DNA of 64,000 bases. It comes from Alphaproteobacteria bacterium (GTDB taxonomy: Bacteria > Pseudomonadota > Alphaproteobacteria > Reyranellales > Reyranellaceae). The stretch spans positions 1 through 64,000 of the forward strand of contig VGCZ01000005.1 of NCBI GenBank assembly GCA_016869975.1, read 5' to 3'. The notes beneath the pieces were generated by a model. It was given only the letters and a program-made list of their open reading frames with translations, made no database searches and had not been told where the DNA came from. Below, piece after piece: positions 16,626-25,037 of this stretch. The first letter of the stretch is position 1. The number at the start of each line of letters is the position of its first letter. The position numbers were made by a program, and so were the translations under genes.

Positions 16626-18044
16626 ATGGGCGACATCATGGCTTCGACCTCACGTCCGATGCTGATCCCTCGCCGTGCCGCCCTTTTGGGCGGCGCGTCG
16701 CTTTTGCTCGGGCCTGCGGCGCTGGCCCAGCAGCAACAGCAACAGCCTGCCGCGCGCCAGGCGCCGCGCCTGCGTATCGATCGCATCCCGCCGATCATCT
16801 TCGTGCACGGCAACGGCGATACGGCGGCGCTGTGGCACACGACCATCTGGCGCTTCGAGTCCAACGGCTACCCGCGCAATATGCTGGCGGCGATCGACCT
16901 CAGCTATCCGTCGGCGCGCGGCGATGACTCCAAGCCGCAGCCCTTCCGGTCCTCGACCACGGACCAGCGTGAGGAGCTGGCGGCCTATGTCCGCGCGGTC
17001 ATGACGATCACCCGCCGCCGCAAGGTGGCGCTGGTCGGCTCCTCGCGCGGCTGCAACACCATCCGCAACTTTGTGAAGAACGGCGGCGGCGCCGACGTGG
17101 TTTCGCACGTCGTGCTGTGCGGCGGCACCAACCATGGCGTGATCGTGTCCGACACCGTGCTGGTCGGTAGCGAGTTCAACGGCGCCTCGCCCTTCCTCAA
17201 GCAGCTCAACGACGGCGAGAACGAGATCGTGCCGGGACCGGCCTTCATGACCTTGCGCAGCGACAAGTTCGACAAGTTCGCCCAGCCCGAGGGTCAGTTC
17301 ATCGGCCAGGCCGGCAAGCCGACGGGCGTCAGCTACGAAGGGCCCGAGCTGAAAGGCGCCACCAACGTCGTGCTGCCCGGCCTCGATCATCGCGAAGTGG
17401 CGTTCCACAAGCTGGCCTTCGCCAGGATCTTCGAGTTCATCGTCGGCCAGCCGCCGACCAGCACCTTCATCGCCGCCGAGCGCGAGGTCGTGCTCAACGG
17501 CCGGGTCACTGGCGTCGCGGACGGCACCTACACCAACCTGCCGGTGAGCGGCGCGCAGGTCGAGATCTTCGAGGTCGATCCGATGACCGGTGTACGGCGC
17601 AATCGCCTGGCCGCGCATCGCAAGGTCACCGGCGCCGATGGCTGGTGGGGACCGTTCAAGACCAACGCCGAGACCTTCCTGGAGTTCGTGATCGCCGTGT
17701 CGGGCAGCCCGACTACGCACATCTATCGCTCGCCCTTCACGCGCTCGACGGATATCGTGCATCTGCGGCCCGGTCAGTTCGGGCGCGACGACGAGAAGGC
17801 CGGCGCGGTGGTCTATATGAGCCGGCCGCGCGGCTATTTCGGCCACGGCCGCGACAAGTTCACGCTCGACGGCAAGGTGCCGCCCGGCATCAACGAGGGC
17901 GTGCCCGGCGTGTCGATCGGCCGCTTGGCCTTCGACGCGGCGCCCGAGCGCACGATCAGGGCGGTGTTCAACAACGAGGAGATCGCCGCGCGTACCTGGC
18001 CGGTGAAGGATGGTCATCTGGTGATCGCGGAGTTCCACAACTGA
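16626..18044 (+). CDS. Secreted alpha/beta hydrolase, lipase-like
   Basis: A 472-residue exported protein. The N-terminus holds a twin-arginine-like signal (IPRRAALLGGASLLLGPAALA) followed by a Gln-rich run (QQQQQQ). The hydrolase domain has IIFVHGNGDTAALWHTTIW near residue 58 (oxyanion region) and VALVGSSRGCNTIRNFV with the nucleophile elbow GSSRG, Ser140. A likely catalytic His is in LPGLDHREVAFHK near residue 255. From about residue 280 a second beta-rich domain follows (EVVLNGRVTGVADGTYTNLPVSGAQVEI), resembling a carboxypeptidase-regulatory-like domain. The substrate is unknown; poly-ester or lipid cleavage outside the cytoplasm is plausible. Start may be the ATG at 16638. Nineteen bases separate it from the dioxygenase gene. 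Confidence 0.83.
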   Translation: MGDIMASTSRPMLIPRRAALLGGASLLLGPAALAQQQQQQPAARQAPRLRIDRIPPIIFVHGNGDTAALWHTTIWRFESNGYPRNMLAAIDLSYPSARGDDSKPQPFRSSTTDQREELAAYVRAVMTITRRRKVALVGSSRGCNTIRNFVKNGGGADVVSHVVLCGGTNHGVIVSDTVLVGSEFNGASPFLKQLNDGENEIVPGPAFMTLRSDKFDKFAQPEGQFIGQAGKPTGVSYEGPELKGATNVVLPGLDHREVAFHKLAFARIFEFIVGQPPTSTFIAAEREVVLNGRVTGVADGTYTNLPVSGAQVEIFEVDPMTGVRRNRLAAHRKVTGADGWWGPFKTNAETFLEFVIAVSGSPTTHIYRSPFTRSTDIVHLRPGQFGRDDEKAGAVVYMSRPRGYFGHGRDKFTLDGKVPPGINEGVPGVSIGRLAFDAAPERTIRAVFNNEEIAARTWPVKDGHLVIAEFHN

Positions 18045-18062
18045 GCAGTCGAGGAGGCGGAC

Positions 18063-18944
18063 ATGGACCAGTATGACGGTCATGGCGTTGCCAGCGCGAT
18101 TCGCGTGGTGCCGACGGGCGCGGCGCTCGGCGCCGACATCGAGGGCCTCGACATCTCCAGGCCGCTCGATGCCGCGACGCTCGCCACCATCCGCCAGGCC
18201 TGGGCCGATCACCTGGTGCTGCGCTTCCGCGGCCAGCGGCTCGACGACGAGCAGCTGAAGTCGTTCAGCGCCCAGTTCGGCACGCTCGATCTCGCGCCGC
18301 TGGCGGCCGCCAAGGACGGCCATCGCCAGGAACCCAGCTATATCTCGGTGATCTCCAACATCGTGCGCGACGGCAAGCCGATCGGCGGCCTGGGCGCCTA
18401 CGAATCGCTGTGGCACACCGACATGTCCTATGTCGACAAGCCGCCGATGGCGAGCGCGCTGTACGCCATCGAAGTGCCGCCTTCGGGCGGCGACACCGGC
18501 TTCTCCAACCAGTACCTCGCCTACGAATCGCTGCCGGCCGACACGCGGCGCCGTCTCGACGGGCTGAAGCTGCGCCACGATTCGAGCCTCAACAGCGTCG
18601 GCGAGCTGCGCCGCGGCTTTACCGAGGTCACCGATCCGCGCCAGACGCCCGGCGCCCTGCATCCGCTGGTGCGCACGCATCCCACGACCGGTCGCAAGGC
18701 GCTCTATCTCGGTCGCCGGCGCAACGCCTACATCGAAGGCCTCGATCTGGCCGACAGCGAGGCGCTGCTCGACACGCTCTGGGACAGCGCCTCCGACGCG
18801 CGCTTCACCTGGTACCAGCAATGGCGCGTCGGCGATCTGGTGATGTGGGACAATCGCTGCACCTTGCATCGCCGCGACGCGTTCGACCCGACGACCCGCC
18901 GCCTGATGCACCGCACCCAGTTCGCCGGCGAAGCGGTCATGTGA
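18063..18944 (+). CDS. TauD/TfdA-family Fe(II)/2-oxoglutarate dioxygenase
   Basis: Cytoplasmic non-heme iron dioxygenase of 293 residues. The iron ligands are visible as the His118-x-Asp120 pair in LWHTDMSY and the distal His269 in WDNRCTLHRRDAF. The Arg that binds 2-oxoglutarate is in the following RRLMHRTQF segment. The N-terminal part GAALGADIEGLDISRPLD and ADHLVLRFRGQ are typical of the TauD/TfdA group. Members hydroxylate taurine, alkyl sulfates, phenoxyacetates or similar compounds, with no clue here which. GAGGAGG precedes the ATG. It is probably co-transcribed with the upstream lipase-like gene and ends at a strong hairpin. Confidence 0.9.
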   Translation: MDQYDGHGVASAIRVVPTGAALGADIEGLDISRPLDAATLATIRQAWADHLVLRFRGQRLDDEQLKSFSAQFGTLDLAPLAAAKDGHRQEPSYISVISNIVRDGKPIGGLGAYESLWHTDMSYVDKPPMASALYAIEVPPSGGDTGFSNQYLAYESLPADTRRRLDGLKLRHDSSLNSVGELRRGFTEVTDPRQTPGALHPLVRTHPTTGRKALYLGRRRNAYIEGLDLADSEALLDTLWDSASDARFTWYQQWRVGDLVMWDNRCTLHRRDAFDPTTRRLMHRTQFAGEAVM

Positions 18945-18952
18945 CTCTTCCT

Positions 18953-18981
18953 GGGACCGCCGGCGTCTCGCCGGCGGTCCC
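18953..18981. terminator. Bidirectional hairpin terminator
   Basis: A perfect 13-base inverted repeat, GGGACCGCCGGCG (18953-18965) and CGCCGGCGGTCCC (18969-18981), with a three-base loop TCT. Outside the stem, ACTCTT on the left faces AAGAGT on the right, extending the pairing. It sits between the ends of the convergent dioxygenase and MscS genes. Confidence 0.8.
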
Positions 18982-18987
18982 AAAGAG

Positions 18988-21099
18988 TTAAGTCGCCGGA
19001 GCGGCCTTCTCCGCCTGTGCCTGGCGCGCGGCCGCCGCCGCGGCCGGATCCATGCCGGCGCCTTCAGCGAGCATCGCCATCGGCCGTGCGAACTTGATGC
19101 CGGCTTCGTCGAAGGCCTTCTTGATCATGGCGTAGGCGCGGCGGCGGATGGAGAACTGCTCGCCGGGCTTGGTCATCATCTTGAGCCGGATCTCGATCGC
19201 CGAATCGCTGAACTTCTCGACGCCCTGCATCTTGAGCGGCTGCAGGATGTGCGGCTTGAAGTCGGGAATCTCTGCCAGCTCCTTGCCGATGCGCTTGATG
19301 ATCTTCTTCGCCGCGTCGATGTCGCTGTCGTAGGTGATGCCGATCGTCATCTTGTCGATCACCCAGTCGCGGCTGCCGTTCTGCACCGCGCCCAGCACGC
19401 CGAACGGCACGGTGTAGAGCGTGCCCCGGTGATGGCGCAGCTTGATCGAGCGCAGGCTGAAGGATTCGACTGTGCCCTTGTAGGTGCCGGCCTGGATGTA
19501 CTCGCCGATGCGGAAGGCGTCGTCGAGCAGGAAGAACATGCCGCTGATGATGTCGCGCACCAGCGTCTGCGCGCCGAAGCCCAAGGCCACGCCGACGACG
19601 CCGGCGCCGGCGATCAACGGGCCGATCTCGACGCCCAGCGCCGACAACGCCATCATGATCGCCACGGCGAAGACCACGATGCCGAGGATGTTGCGGAAGA
19701 TCGGCAGCAGCGTGTTGAGCCGCGCGCGCCGGCGCTGCTCCTCCTCGTCGAGCGCATCGCCGGTGACCCGCGCTTCCGCCAGCCGGCGGTCGATGATGGC
19801 GCGCAGCACGTGCCACAGCAGATCGGCGACCAGCGCGATGACGACGGCGTTGGCGAGGCCGTGCACCAGGCGCGTCCAGGTCGAATGGCCGGCGGTGAAG
19901 TCGTCGACGCCGACGCCCCAGATGCGCGCCAGCAGCGCCACGGCGCCGATCACGATCAGCACGCGCAGGCCGCGTTCCAGCACGACGGTCGCGACGCCGG
20001 GAAGCTCGCCGGCGGCGTGTTCCGTGCCGGCCGGACGCAGCAGGTGCGTCACGGCGAGGCTGGTGCCGCGCATGACCAGGGGCGTGAACACCACCAGCAG
20101 CAGCGTGCGGAACACCGGCATGGCGTCACCCACCCGCAGCAGCCACAGCGCGACGACGAAGAAGGTCAGCCCCCAGGTCGCGACCGCGCGGCCACGGTGG
20201 TGCGCCGGGTCGCCGCCGGGACGGCGCCAGATCGCCTCCAAAGCGATCGCCACGTTGACCAGAGCGGTGGCGGCGCCGATCAGCCGGCGCGCTTCCGACG
20301 ACAGGCCCAGGGTCTTGAGCAGCGACAGCGTGACGGCGACGAACGCCGTCCAGCCGACGAACACGATCAGCCGGCGATGCCAGAACGCCGCCGTCGGTGT
20401 GTCTATCGGCAGGATGCGGAACCGCTCCGCGCCTGCTGCTAGAAAGAAACGCCCGGCGACGACGGCGATGCGCGTGACGAGAAACGCCATCAGATAGCCG
20501 AGCACGATCTCGCGCAGCAGTGGCGGCCAGCTGAAGACAAGGAAGGCGCCGACGCTGCCGGCGCCGAACGACGCCACCCAGCTCAGCCCGAATCCCAGAC
20601 GAGCCAGCATCGCGCCCAGTCGCGCCCGCACGCTGTCCAGCGGCAGGGCCGTGATCCAGGCGCGCAGCCCTTTGCTGCGCCACCAGAACAGCCACTCCGC
20701 GCCGTAGCCCAGCGCGACAAAGGCCCCGATCAGCAGCAGCAGCGGCAGGGCCCCGTGCTGATCGAACTCGAGGCCGAGGATCTCCACCACCTTGCCCAAC
20801 TCGCCCGGCAGGCGTGGCGCGGCCGTCACCAGGCGCCTGATGTGGTCGCGGGCATGGCCAAGTTGGCTGGTGATCACGCTCGACAGGCTGGCGTCGGCGG
20901 CTGGCGTCGGCGGCTTGGGCTTGTCGGCCGCGCGCTTCTCCAGCCACGTCCGCACCTCGGGGTCTGCCAGCAGATCCAGCAGCAGGCGCACGCGCGGCGA
21001 GGCGTCGTCGGCGGCCTTGCCGCTCTGCGCCAGCGCGGGCGCGCCGAACGCGATCAGCAACGCCAGCACGCCCAAAGCGCGCGCGAGAATCGGCGGCAT
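18988..21099 (-). CDS. Large MscS-family mechanosensitive ion channel
   Basis: Inner-membrane channel protein of 703 residues from the ATG at 21099 (AGGGG five bases upstream). A signal peptide (RALGVLALLIAFGAPALA) is followed by a periplasmic region and about ten membrane helices. The MscS core is near residues 460-660: the pore helix VVGVALGFGAQTLVRDIISGMFFLLDD, then FRIGEYIQAGTYKGTVESFSLRSIKLRHHRG, and the cytoplasmic vestibule with VIDKMTIGITYDSDID. It would release solutes on membrane tension after osmotic downshock. Its size resembles the extended YbdG/MscK-type channels rather than the 286-residue MscS. The tail is Ala-rich (DPAAAAAARQAQAEKAAPAT). Confidence 0.9.
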   Translation of the reverse strand: MPPILARALGVLALLIAFGAPALAQSGKAADDASPRVRLLLDLLADPEVRTWLEKRAADKPKPPTPAADASLSSVITSQLGHARDHIRRLVTAAPRLPGELGKVVEILGLEFDQHGALPLLLLIGAFVALGYGAEWLFWWRSKGLRAWITALPLDSVRARLGAMLARLGFGLSWVASFGAGSVGAFLVFSWPPLLREIVLGYLMAFLVTRIAVVAGRFFLAAGAERFRILPIDTPTAAFWHRRLIVFVGWTAFVAVTLSLLKTLGLSSEARRLIGAATALVNVAIALEAIWRRPGGDPAHHRGRAVATWGLTFFVVALWLLRVGDAMPVFRTLLLVVFTPLVMRGTSLAVTHLLRPAGTEHAAGELPGVATVVLERGLRVLIVIGAVALLARIWGVGVDDFTAGHSTWTRLVHGLANAVVIALVADLLWHVLRAIIDRRLAEARVTGDALDEEEQRRRARLNTLLPIFRNILGIVVFAVAIMMALSALGVEIGPLIAGAGVVGVALGFGAQTLVRDIISGMFFLLDDAFRIGEYIQAGTYKGTVESFSLRSIKLRHHRGTLYTVPFGVLGAVQNGSRDWVIDKMTIGITYDSDIDAAKKIIKRIGKELAEIPDFKPHILQPLKMQGVEKFSDSAIEIRLKMMTKPGEQFSIRRRAYAMIKKAFDEAGIKFARPMAMLAEGAGMDPAAAAAARQAQAEKAAPAT

Positions 21100-21379
21100 G
21101 AACACCCCTGTGTCTGGTCCGATGCGGACGGCCGATTCTTCCTCGCGGCGGCCCGCGACTCAAGCACGCTCAGGCGGCGGTGACGCCTTCGATCTCACCC
21201 GCGACAAGGCGCGTCTCGCTGGCAAGCGGCCCCAGCGCGTCCTAGCAGCCGGTGGCTGCCAGCGTTCGCGCGCCGCCCGACCCCTACCAAAGTCGTGCGG
21301 CGCGGGACCCGCTTGAACGCCTATCTTGGCCGTGTAACGTGCGCCAGCGACCGTGCGAGACGATCCAGGGGAGGGGACC

Positions 21380-23317
21380 ATGTCGGACCAGCTTTTGCCC
21401 GTGCCGAAGGACTGGGCGGCGAAGGCCTATGTCGATCCGGCGAAGTACCAGGCCCTGTACCAGGCCTCGATCGACGACCCGGTGAAATTCTGGGGCGAGC
21501 ACGGCAAGCGCGTCGATTGGATCAAGCCGTATACGCAGGTGAAGGACGTCGACTACACCGGCGACGTGCGCATCCGCTGGTATTACGACGGCGTGCTCAA
21601 CGTCTCGGCCAATTGCGTCGATCGCCACCTGGCCAAACGCGGCGACCAGACCGCGATCATCTGGGAAGGCGACGATCCGGCCGACAGCAAGCGCATCACC
21701 TACCGGGAAATGCACGAGCAGGTCTGTCGCCTCGCCAACGTGCTGAAGGCGCGCGGCGTGAAGAAGGGCGATCGCGTCACGATCTACATGCCGATGATCC
21801 CCGAGGCGGCCTACGCCATGCTGGCCTGCGCACGCGTCGGCGCGATCCACTCGGTCGTGTTCGGCGGCTTCTCCCCCGACTCGCTCGTCAACCGCATCCA
21901 GGATTGCGACTCCAACGTCGTCATCACGGCCGACGAGGGCCTGCGCGGCGGCCGCAAGGTGCCGCTGAAGGCGAACGCCGACGCGGCGCTGAAATCCTGC
22001 CCGAGCGTGAAGACCATGATCGTGGTCAAGCGCACCGGCGGCGCCGTCGCCATGAGCCCGGGCCGCGACGTCTGGTACCACGAGGAATGCGCCAAGGTGT
22101 CGGCCGACTGCCCGCCCGAGCCGATGAGCGCCGAGGATCCGCTGTTCATCCTCTACACGTCGGGCTCGACCGGTAAGCCGAAAGGCGTGCTGCACACCAC
22201 CGGCGGCTACATCGTCTATGCCTCGATGACGCATCAATACGTCTTCGACTATCACGATGGCGACATCTACTGGTGCACGGCCGATGTCGGCTGGGTCACC
22301 GGCCACAGCTACATCGTCTATGGCCCGCTGGCCAACGGCGCCACCACGCTGATGTTCGAGGGCGTGCCGAACTATCCCGACTCCAGCCGCTTTTGGCAGG
22401 TCGTCGACAAGCACAAGGTCAACATCTTCTACACCGCGCCCACGGCGATCCGCGCGCTGATGCGCGAGGGCGAGGCGCCGGTGAAGAAGACCTCGCGTGG
22501 CTCACTCAGGCTGCTCGGGTCCGTCGGCGAGCCGATCAATCCCGAGGCGTGGCTGTGGTACCACCGCGTGGTGGGCGACTCGCGCTGCCCGATCGTCGAC
22601 ACGTGGTGGCAGACCGAGACCGGTGGCATCCTCATCACGCCGCTGCCCGGCGCGACCGATCTGAAGCCCGGCTCGGCGACCAAGCCGTTCTTCGGCATCA
22701 GGCCGGCCGTGGTCGACGCCGACGGCAAGGTGCTGACGGGCGAGGCGCAGGGCAACCTGATCCTCACCGATTCCTGGCCGGGCCAGATGCGCACGGTCTA
22801 CGGCGACCACAAGCGCTTCGTCGAGACCTACTTCTCGACCTACAAGGGCAGCTACTTCACCGGCGACGGCTGCCGGCGCGACGCCGAGGGCTACTACTGG
22901 ATCACCGGCCGCGTCGACGACGTGATCAACGTCTCGGGCCACCGCATGGGCACGGCCGAGGTCGAAAGCGCCCTGGTGGCGCACCAGAAGGTCGCCGAGG
23001 CCGCTGTCGTCGGCTATCCGCACGACATCAAGGGCCAGGGCATCTACGCCTACGTCACGCTGAAGGTCGGCGTCGAGCCCAGTGAGGAGCTGCGCAAGGA
23101 GCTGGTCGGCTGGGTGCGCAAGGAGATCGGCCCAATCGCGCAGCCCGACCTGATCCAGTGGGCGCCCGGCCTGCCCAAGACGCGCTCCGGCAAGATCATG
23201 CGCCGCATCCTGCGCAAGATCGCCGAGGACGAGTTCGGCAATCTCGGCGACACCTCCACGCTCGCCGACCCGGCGGTCGTCGACGACCTGGTCGGCAACC
23301 GCATGAACCGGCGGTAG
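21380..23317 (+). CDS. acs: Acetyl-coenzyme A synthetase
   Basis: AMP-forming acetyl-CoA synthetase of 645 residues, converting acetate, ATP and CoA to acetyl-CoA. The ATG at 21380 follows GGGGAGGGG. Motifs are the phosphate loop [19 protein letters not shown] near residue 260, [16 protein letters not shown] near residue 410, the hinge region [20 protein letters not shown] near residue 515, and [10 protein letters not shown] with the conserved catalytic Lys605, the residue that is acetylated to switch the enzyme off in other bacteria. Length and N-terminus (Y-x-x-L-Y-x-x-S-I-x-D-P) are typical. It stands alone and lies 274 bases from the divergent channel gene. Confidence 0.96.
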   Translation: MSDQLLPVPKDWAAKAYVDPAKYQALYQASIDDPVKFWGEHGKRVDWIKPYTQVKDVDYTGDVRIRWYYDGVLNVSANCVDRHLAKRGDQTAIIWEGDDPADSKRITYREMHEQVCRLANVLKARGVKKGDRVTIYMPMIPEAAYAMLACARVGAIHSVVFGGFSPDSLVNRIQDCDSNVVITADEGLRGGRKVPLKANADAALKSCPSVKTMIVVKRTGGAVAMSPGRDVWYHEECAKVSADCPPEPMSAEDPLFILYTSGSTGKPKGVLHTTGGYIVYASMTHQYVFDYHDGDIYWCTADVGWVTGHSYIVYGPLANGATTLMFEGVPNYPDSSRFWQVVDKHKVNIFYTAPTAIRALMREGEAPVKKTSRGSLRLLGSVGEPINPEAWLWYHRVVGDSRCPIVDTWWQTETGGILITPLPGATDLKPGSATKPFFGIRPAVVDADGKVLTGEAQGNLILTDSWPGQMRTVYGDHKRFVETYFSTYKGSYFTGDGCRRDAEGYYWITGRVDDVINVSGHRMGTAEVESALVAHQKVAEAAVVGYPHDIKGQGIYAYVTLKVGVEPSEELRKELVGWVRKEIGPIAQPDLIQWAPGLPKTRSGKIMRRILRKIAEDEFGNLGDTSTLADPAVVDDLVGNRMNRR

Positions 23318-23411
23318 AGCGAGAGGGCTGGAGTTCCGCCAGTCCCCGGCCGCCCCGCTGTTCTGCAGTGGGTGATGTGATCCGGGGTATCGCGCGCGTC
23401 GTAAGCCCTGC

Positions 23412-23834
23412 ATGAGGAGCGTGCTCGCGACCATCGCGTTGTGGACGGGATTGATTCCCGCCGCGCGCGCCGGCGATCTGACGATCACCGTCGAGCGTCT
23501 GCGCAGCGCTTTTGGCGCCATGTTGGTCGCGGTGCACGACGATCCGGCGCGCTTCCCGTCGGATTGGAACGGTGCGGTCGCGCTGGCACGCATCGCCGCC
23601 ATCCCGGGGTCCGTGCGCGTCGTGCTGCCCGGGCTTGCGCCCGGACGCTACGCCGTGATCGCCGTGCACGACGAGGATGACAACGGCGAGATGTCCAAGG
23701 GGGCTTTCGGATTTCCGCGCGAGGGATTCGGAACGTCCAACAATCCCGTTTTCGTGGGCCCGCCGCGCTTCGGCCCGGCACTGATCACCGTCACCGGCGA
23801 CGCGTCGATCTCGATCAGGATGGCCTACTTCTGA
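23412..23834 (+). CDS. Secreted DUF2141 family protein
   Basis: A 140-residue exported protein of the DUF2141 family, unknown function. A signal peptide (SVLATIALWTGLIPAARAG) is followed by a single beta-sandwich-like domain: GDLTITVERLRSAFGAMLVAVHDD, then LPGLAPGRYAVIAVHDEDDNGEMSKG and FGFPREGFGTSNNP, all close to the DUF2141 consensus. Its stop codon overlaps the ATG of the next gene by one base (TGATG), so it is the first gene of a three-gene operon that ends with an ABA4-like membrane protein. DUF2141 proteins are often found near carotenoid or membrane-lipid genes; here that is only a hint. Confidence 0.83.
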   Translation: MRSVLATIALWTGLIPAARAGDLTITVERLRSAFGAMLVAVHDDPARFPSDWNGAVALARIAAIPGSVRVVLPGLAPGRYAVIAVHDEDDNGEMSKGAFGFPREGFGTSNNPVFVGPPRFGPALITVTGDASISIRMAYF

Positions 23835-24586
23835 TGCGGCGAGCGGATGTTCTATTCGCCGCCTGCGCCGTCGTCCTTGGCGCTTCGGCGATCTTCGATT
23901 CGCGCGTGCTGCCGAACGGTGAGAACACCTGGCTGAAGCCACTGCGGTTCGCGATCGCTTTCGCGGTGCACGCGTTTACGCTCGACGTCCTGCGGCGCCT
24001 GTGCAGACGCGACGAGGCTCGCGATCTTTGGTTCGCGCTGGGACGTCGCGGGCAGATCTGGGCGATGGTGGTCGAACTAGCTTGCATTGCGATGCAGGGC
24101 GCGCGTGGCGTGCCGAGCCATTTCAACACGTCGACGGCTTTCGACGCCGCGATTTTCACCGTCATGGGACTGGGGACGCTGGCCTTCTTCGCCGGCTACG
24201 CCGCCATGGCCTGGAGCTTGATCCGTCGTCCCGGCCCGTCGCGCCTGATCGATGTCGCGACCATAGCGGGCCTCGTGCTGTCGATCGCCGGCGGCCTGGT
24301 CGGTGTGGCGATGGTGTCCGTTTTTGGCGGACACGGCATCGGCGAGGGCGGCGGATCGCTGCCGCTTTTCGGCTGGCGGGTCGCGGGCGGCGACCTGCGT
24401 GTTCCGCATTTCGTCGGCATCCATGCCTTGCAGGCGTTGCCGGCCTTGGCGTGGCTGGCCGAGCGATACCTGCGGCGTGGTCGTGGCGCCGTGCTGGCGG
24501 TCGGATCCGCTGCTTACCTGCTGCTGTTCGCGGGCGTCGTCCATCTGACGCTCGCCGGCCGCTCTCTCTCGGATGTGTTCGCATGA
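23834..24586 (+). CDS. Hypothetical polytopic membrane protein
   Basis: A 250-residue protein that I cannot place in a named family. About six hydrophobic segments are visible: residues 5-25, 33-52, 73-88, 100-125, 140-160 and 210-235. Conserved-looking polar features between helices are NTWLKPLRFAIAFAVHAFTLD and ARGVPSHFNTSTAFD. His residues inside or near membrane segments (AFAVHAF, FVGIHALQALP, GVVHLTLAG) could bind heme or metal, but this is speculation. It is joined by one base to the DUF2141 gene upstream and by four bases (ATGA) to the ABA4-like gene downstream, so the three proteins likely act together in or near the membrane. Confidence 0.78.
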   Translation: MRRADVLFAACAVVLGASAIFDSRVLPNGENTWLKPLRFAIAFAVHAFTLDVLRRLCRRDEARDLWFALGRRGQIWAMVVELACIAMQGARGVPSHFNTSTAFDAAIFTVMGLGTLAFFAGYAAMAWSLIRRPGPSRLIDVATIAGLVLSIAGGLVGVAMVSVFGGHGIGEGGGSLPLFGWRVAGGDLRVPHFVGIHALQALPALAWLAERYLRRGRGAVLAVGSAAYLLLFAGVVHLTLAGRSLSDVFA

Positions 24587-25017
24587 GCGCCGACGTCATC
24601 TTCGCGATCGCCAACGGGCTGGCGTTGTGTGGCTGGCTGTTGCTTCTGCTGGCGCCGGGCTGGCGGACGGGTCGGCGATGGATCGCCGGATTCGCACTGC
24701 CGGCGGTGTTCTCGCTCACTTACCTGATCGTTTTCGTGCCGCAGCTCTTCACTTCGCGCGGCGGCTTCGGATCGCTCGAGGCTTTGACGACGCTTCTCAA
24801 CGACGATCCACGCGTGATGCTGGGCGCATGGCTGCACTATCTGGCTTTCGACCTTCTGGTCGGCGCGTGGATGTCCGAAGAGGCGGATCGGCGCGGTATC
24901 GCCCACGCCGCGATGGTGCCCGCGTTGATCCTGACATTCCTCGCCGGGCCGGTTGGCTGGCTGCTGTTCCTCGTGGTGCGCGCGCGATACCCGTCGTCGA
25001 TCCGTGGCGCGCCATGA
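24583..25017 (+). CDS. ABA4-like family membrane protein
   Basis: A 144-residue membrane protein with four hydrophobic segments matching the ABA4-like (DUF4281) family, named after the plant protein needed for neoxanthin synthesis. Family traits are the N-terminal helix ANGLALCGWLLLLLAP, the FGSLEALTTLLNDDPRVMLGAWLHYLAFDLLVGAW segment with its His and Asp residues, and a C-terminal LTFLAGPVGWLLFLVVR helix. Bacterial members are uncharacterised and no carotenoid enzyme gene is in the window. The ATG overlaps the preceding stop (ATGA). It is the last gene of the three-gene operon and ends 20 bases before the convergent glycosylase gene. Confidence 0.82.
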   Translation: MSADVIFAIANGLALCGWLLLLLAPGWRTGRRWIAGFALPAVFSLTYLIVFVPQLFTSRGGFGSLEALTTLLNDDPRVMLGAWLHYLAFDLLVGAWMSEEADRRGIAHAAMVPALILTFLAGPVGWLLFLVVRARYPSSIRGAP

Positions 25018-25037
25018 ATGGCCCCGGGCCTGCCAAA

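Noticed and set aside
16650-18983. A 777-codon minus-strand frame opposite the lipase-like and dioxygenase genes
   Set aside because: Antisense shadow of two genes with intact motifs; composition rich in Arg, His, Gly and Ala as expected for a shadow frame.
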